Positions 61,117-64,000 of a stretch of DNA of 64,000 bases are shown here, piece after piece (position 1 is the stretch's first letter; each line of letters starts with the position of its first letter). Origin of the DNA: Cupriavidus sp. YR651 (GTDB lineage: Bacteria > Pseudomonadota > Gammaproteobacteria > Burkholderiales > Burkholderiaceae). The stretch spans positions 434,001 through 498,000 of the forward strand of contig NZ_FMYZ01000002.1 of the NCBI RefSeq assembly GCF_900101625.1, written 5' to 3'. The position numbers were made by a program, and so were the translations under genes. Under the pieces are notes generated by a model. The model searched no databases. It was not told the origin of the DNA and saw only the letters and a program-made list of their open reading frames with translations.

Positions 61117-61548
61117 TCAGCGCTGCTGGGCGCTCTGCGTGGCGAAGGTCAGCCGCGACAGGCCAGCCACGCGCGCGGCTTCCATCACATTGATCACGGC
61201 CTGGTGCGTGGCCTGGGCGTCGGCATTGACGATCACCACCGGCGGCGGCCCGTTGCCGGCGGGGCCGGCGGCGTTGCGCAACTGGTCGGCCAGGCTGGTC
61301 ACGTCCTTCTGCTCGAGGACCTGCTTGTTGACGGAATAGACACCACGGGCCGAGACGGATACCACGATCTCGCTGGGCCGTTGCTGGGCGCGTTCGGCCT
61401 CGGCGGTGGGCAGCTGGATCTGCAGCTCGGTGTAGCGCGAATAGGTGGTCGTGATCATGAGAAAGATCAGGATCACGAGCAGGACGTCGATGAGCGGGAT
61501 CAGGTTGATCTCCGGCTCCTCGCGGCGCTGACGGGAACGGAAATGCAT
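61117..61548 (-). CDS. exbD: ExbD/TolR family biopolymer transport protein
   Basis: A 143-residue inner-membrane protein with one membrane segment (about 17-35, LIPLIDVLLVILIFLMITT). The conserved Asp needed for proton-coupled work is in PLIDVLLVI. A periplasmic domain follows (about 45-135). With the ExbB-like protein encoded 16 bp upstream it forms an energising complex for TonB-dependent uptake or Tol-like functions. In betaproteobacteria this pair commonly precedes lpxK, and no tonB gene is seen here. Confidence 0.92.
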   Translation of the reverse strand: MHFRSRQRREEPEINLIPLIDVLLVILIFLMITTTYSRYTELQIQLPTAEAERAQQRPSEIVVSVSARGVYSVNKQVLEQKDVTSLADQLRNAAGPAGNGPPPVVIVNADAQATHQAVINVMEAARVAGLSRLTFATQSAQQR

Positions 61549-61564
61549 GGCGCGTCTCCGCGGC

Positions 61565-62185
61565 TTACGCCCGCCGTTGCGGCAGGATGGCGTCGAGGAA
61601 GGCGGTCGCCCGGAATTCCAGTTCGGCCACGTAGTCGTCCACGCGACGGCGGAAGTAGCGCCAGAAGATCAGCGCCGGAATCGCCACGATCAGGCCAAAC
61701 GCCGTGTTGTACAGCGCCACCGAGATGCCGTGTGCGAGCTGCTCCGGATTGGCGCCCGTGCCGCCCTGGTTGCCAAAGATCTCGATCATGCCGATCACGG
61801 TGCCCAGCAGGCCCATCAGCGGCGCCACCGAGGCGATCGTGCCCAGCGCGTTCAGGTAACGCTCCAGCTCGTGCGCCACGACGCGGCCGGCTTCTTCCAC
61901 CACGTCCTTCGCGGCGTCGCGCGAAGTGTGGGGCTGCAGCACCACATGGCGCAGGCCGGCGGCCAGCACGCGGCCGAGCGGGGAGTTCTTTTCGAGATTG
62001 TTGACGACCTCAGGCGTCGCCTTGCGTTGCTGGGCGGCCGACAGGGCCTCCTCGTACAACTTCGGCGGCAAGACCTTGCTGCGCTTGAGGGAAAGAAAAC
62101 GTTCGACGATCAGCGCAAGCGCGATGACCGAGGCGAGCAGCAGCGGCCAGATCGGCCAGCCGGCCGCTTGAATGATGGAAAACAC
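61565..62185 (-). CDS. exbB: MotA/TolQ/ExbB family proton channel
   Basis: A 206-residue protein with three membrane helices (about 8-30, 108-130 and 150-172). The typical MotA/TolQ/ExbB block reads GTIASVAPLMGLLGTVIGMIEIF. It is the proton channel partner of the ExbD-like protein encoded after it. It heads the leftward run through lpxK to adk. Its 5' side faces the 1.1-kb non-coding region with the repeat array, beyond which xseA runs to the right. Confidence 0.93.
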   Translation of the reverse strand: MFSIIQAAGWPIWPLLLASVIALALIVERFLSLKRSKVLPPKLYEEALSAAQQRKATPEVVNNLEKNSPLGRVLAAGLRHVVLQPHTSRDAAKDVVEEAGRVVAHELERYLNALGTIASVAPLMGLLGTVIGMIEIFGNQGGTGANPEQLAHGISVALYNTAFGLIVAIPALIFWRYFRRRVDDYVAELEFRATAFLDAILPQRRA

Positions 62186-62835
62186 GTGGACCCCCGAAAT
62201 CTACACAACCAACGACAGACCCGAAATGGACTTGAAACAGCGGTGCGTGGCAGCCTTTGATGCGCGTCATCACGCCACGCGCAGCGGCAATGCTCGAAAA
62301 ATGCAGGCGCCACTCTACCCCGGCCCTCGGCGCGCGGCAAGACACTCGCATACGTGCTGTCTCCGGCGCGCATCGCCGGCCCCGGGCGGCTGTCCACACA
62401 GATACGGGACAGTGCTGTGGACCGGTTGTGGACAGCTGCCGGAAAAGCGCGCTAACCCCTTGATCGAAAAGGTAGTGGTCGCCTCTGCCACAAATTTAGG
62501 CAATCGTGGCCAGGACGGGTAAACCGCTTGCTCGTGGCCTGCATGGTGCCGGTCCGCGCGGCGCGGCGGCTGGCAATCAGGTCTTTCCACAACCACGCGG
62601 GACAGTGTTGTGGACCGGTTGTGGAAAGGTGGCTGAGAAGCCGCTCAAGTCATTGATCCGTAAGGGGGAAACTTCGGCTGCTTAAAAAACGTGCAAATGG
62701 TCGCCGATGGCATGGCAGATGGCCCCTGGGCGGGCGACAGGGCTGAAAAAGGGCAGGTCGGTCGTTATCGATGAGGTGGCAATGGGAAAAGTCGCCCGCT
62801 TTCCACACTGTTTCGGGACAGGACTGTGGAACGTC

Positions 62836-62844
62836 TGTGGATAA
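62836..62844 (-). promoter_or_regulatory. Perfect DnaA box in unit 3
   Basis: TGTGGATAA is the reverse complement of the strong DnaA box TTATCCACA. It forms the right arm of the unit 3 inverted repeat. Confidence 0.7.
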
Positions 62845-63045
62845 AGCATGGAGAAGCGACGTAAACCATTGATCTGTATGGAGTGCCAGATTTTTGATTA
62901 AAAAATAGGCAGAAATGGCCCTGGAAAACGGCAGTGCGGAGAGGTTGACATCGCTATCGCGGATCGTTGCTACAGCGCAAGTCGGGCACACTCGCGTGTA
63001 TTTTCCACAGCCCGGGCCCTTGACAGATGAATTATCCAAAGCTTC

Positions 63046-63054
63046 TGTGGATAA
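63046..63054 (-). promoter_or_regulatory. Perfect DnaA box in unit 4
   Basis: TGTGGATAA again matches the strong DnaA box exactly. A near-match TTATCCAAA lies at 63032-63040 in the opposite orientation, and TTTTCCACA (63001-63009) differs from the consensus at one base. Confidence 0.7.
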
Positions 63055-63183
63055 CTTTGTGAACAAGACTTGGGCGCTGGCGGTAAGTCGTTGACGCGTA
63101 AGGTTTTCTCTTCCGCTGCCACTTTTTTGGTCCGCCCGAAAAATCATAAGAATCAAAGGCTTGTACGGGTCCATGCGGGACTG

Positions 63184-63245
63184 GGCATAGCGCATGTGCC
63201 TTGCGCTATGCCTCTTGACATAGCGGTTATGCTGTGGACATGTCC
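63184..63245. promoter_or_regulatory. Inverted repeats and -35-like hexamer before xseA
   Basis: GGCATAGCGC (63184-63193) and GCGCTATGCC (63203-63212) form a perfect 10-bp inverted repeat with a 9-nt loop. A third CATAGCG follows at 63219-63225, right after TTGACA (63215-63220). GGACATGTCC (63236-63245) is a further perfect palindrome. No good -10 sequence pairs with the TTGACA. Confidence 0.5.
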
Positions 63246-63274
63246 ATTCCACGCCGCCTGTGCGGCCGTGCGCC

Positions 63275-64000
63275 ATGCCAGACTTCGAGAACTCTTCGCG
63301 CCAGATGCCGTCTACGCTGCCCACCCGCACCCGGGAGGTGATTCCGGTGAGCGAACTGAATCACGCGATTGCCGGCGTGCTGGAGCGCAGCTTTCCGCTG
63401 GCATGGGTGAGGGGAGAAATCTCAAACTTCACGCGGGCGGCCAGCGGGCACTGGTACTTTTCCCTCAAGGACGCGCGTGCGCAGATTCGCTGCGTGATGT
63501 TCCGGGGACGCAACCAGCATGTCGACTTCACGCCACGCGAGGGCGAGGCCGTGGAAGTGCGCGCGGTGGTATCCATGTACGAGGCGCGTGGCGAACTGCA
63601 ACTCGGCGTCGAAGCCATGCGCCGCGCCGGCCTCGGCAATCTTTACGAGGCATTCCTCCGGCTCAAGGAAAAACTTGCACAGGCCGGGCTGTTCGCGCCC
63701 GAGCGCAAACGCCCCGTGCCCACGCATCCGCGCACGATTGGCGTGGTGACATCGCTGCAGGCCGCGGCCATGCGCGACGTGCTGACGACCCTGCAGCGTC
63801 GTGCGCCGCACGTGCCTGTCATCGTCTATCCCGTGCCGGTGCAGGGCGCCGGTGCCGCGGAGAAGATCGCGGCGATGCTGGACGTGGCGGCAGCGCGCGG
63901 CGAATGCGACGTGCTGATCTTATGCCGCGGCGGCGGCAGTATCGAAGACCTGTGGTCGTTTAACGAGGAAGTGGTGGCCCACGCGATTGCGCGAAGCACG
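63275..64000 (+). CDS. xseA: Exodeoxyribonuclease VII large subunit (3' end cut by window)
   Basis: XseA is the catalytic subunit of exonuclease VII, which degrades single-stranded DNA to oligonucleotides in repair and recombination. The ATG at 63275 opens a frame running to the window edge, giving 242 of about 450 residues. It begins [20 protein letters not shown], then [20 protein letters not shown], the OB-fold block [33 protein letters not shown], and the start of the catalytic domain [20 protein letters not shown] with [19 protein letters not shown]. The upstream region holds palindromes and the repeat array. Confidence 0.95.
   Translation, partial: MPDFENSSRQMPSTLPTRTREVIPVSELNHAIAGVLERSFPLAWVRGEISNFTRAASGHWYFSLKDARAQIRCVMFRGRNQHVDFTPREGEAVEVRAVVSMYEARGELQLGVEAMRRAGLGNLYEAFLRLKEKLAQAGLFAPERKRPVPTHPRTIGVVTSLQAAAMRDVLTTLQRRAPHVPVIVYPVPVQGAGAAEKIAAMLDVAAARGECDVLILCRGGGSIEDLWSFNEEVVAHAIARST

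Larger units (their letters stand above)
62391..63150. repeat. Four-unit diverged tandem array with DnaA-box and IHF-like sites
   Basis: Units begin at 62391, 62584, 62800 and 63002 (periods 193, 216 and 202 bp). In units 1-3 each element has the same offset from the unit start: left arm TGTCCACA or TTTCCACA (0), GGGACAG (15), TGTGGA (25), right arm TGTGGACA, TGTGGAAA or TGTGGATA (36, ending at 44), and an IHF-like YAA-N4-TTGATC (62). Unit 4 keeps the arms 52 bp end to end and has a weaker IHF-like site at offset 82. An A/T-rich tract closes each unit. Conserved spacing despite sequence drift suggests a selected nucleoprotein or RNA structure. Confidence 0.85.
62186..63274. other. 1.1-kb non-coding region between divergent exbB and xseA
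   Basis: No convincing protein is encoded here. The first 200 bp (62186-62390) show only leader-like sequence for exbB. From 62391 to about 63150 there is a four-unit array with DnaA-box-like and IHF-like sites. From 63184 to 63245 there are palindromes next to the xseA start. The array part is visibly richer in A and T than neighbouring genes, with runs such as TTAAAAAA near 62682 and TTGATTAAAAAA near 62895. Confidence 0.8.

Noticed and set aside
62391..63150. CRISPR array or oriC
   Set aside because: Repeats are diverged, with periods near 200 bp and no unique short spacers or cas genes, so it is not CRISPR. Origin genes (dnaA, dnaN, rpmH, gyrB) are absent, so chromosomal oriC is unlikely, though not formally excluded.
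62650..63330. A 226-codon minus-strand open frame over the repeat array
   Set aside because: It reads through three array units and into the xseA start, with no recognisable motif and odd composition. Spaced non-coding elements explain the sequence better.

Overview
The window is chromosomal DNA of a GC-rich betaproteobacterium. Gene content and order (ilvE / zf-CHCC protein / waaF; pgk / pyk / fba / purC-E-K; exbB / exbD / lpxK / trm112 / kdsB / adk with divergent xseA; many Bug-type and MFS solute genes) fit the Burkholderiaceae, most likely Cupriavidus or a close Ralstonia relative. This placement rests on recognising proteins and gene order; no database was searched. I found no rRNA, tRNA, CRISPR array, insertion sequence or integrase. 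Coding density is high, and the many long antisense reading frames are GC-driven shadows.

Layout. 1-7 kb: partial moaC, a BepA-like M48 protease, then a leftward run from ilvE through a zinc-finger protein, waaF, an NTF2-fold protein and a YheT-type hydrolase to a hypothetical protein. 7-17 kb: a SNF2-type helicase, an amidase/MFS operon, azlCD, and two paralogous LuxR-type regulators in tandem. 17-25 kb: lower glycolysis (pgk, pyk, fba), two strong terminators, then purC-purE-purK-tsaC. 25-31 kb: dacB, a PACE efflux gene with its divergent LysR regulator, and a low-GC islet (28360-30778) bounded by a 52-bp perfect direct repeat that duplicates the 3' end of the lysR gene. 31-43 kb: a tripartite RND efflux operon (mdtA-mdtB-mdtC-nodT) divergent from an OmpR/EnvZ-type two-component pair. 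43-59 kb: housekeeping and transport genes (plsY, ybaK, an acyltransferase, xerD, ogt, a Bug protein, a CHI-like protein, an AEC carrier, queG, tsaE, amiC, an SBF-like transporter with LysR regulator, a methyltransferase with MmyB-type regulator, an IvdG-like dehydrogenase). 58-62 kb: adk, kdsB, trm112, lpxK, exbD and exbB on the minus strand; the window ends inside xseA.

The two most interesting places are non-standard. (1) The 1.1-kb gap between exbB and xseA holds four diverged units of about 200 bp. In the first three, five short elements keep identical spacing: inverted TTTCCACA/TGTGGAAA-type arms exactly 44 bp end to end, a GGGACAG block, an internal TGTGGA and an IHF-like site. Two units carry perfect DnaA boxes (TGTGGATAA). 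It looks like a DnaA/IHF nucleoprotein array of the datA or DARS kind, but in four copies. (2) The islet at 28.4-30.8 kb encodes a protein resembling DUF6402, a family I recall from type VI secretion and polymorphic-toxin neighbourhoods, followed by two mutually paralogous membrane-anchored small proteins. It looks like a small mobile cargo cassette inserted at the end of a lysR gene.

Several intergenic palindromes give testable regulatory links: a LiuR-like palindrome before the IvdG-like gene, T-N11-A boxes at both LysR divergons, an inverted repeat over the MmyB-type promoter, and repeated GTAC motifs between the LuxR pair and pgk.
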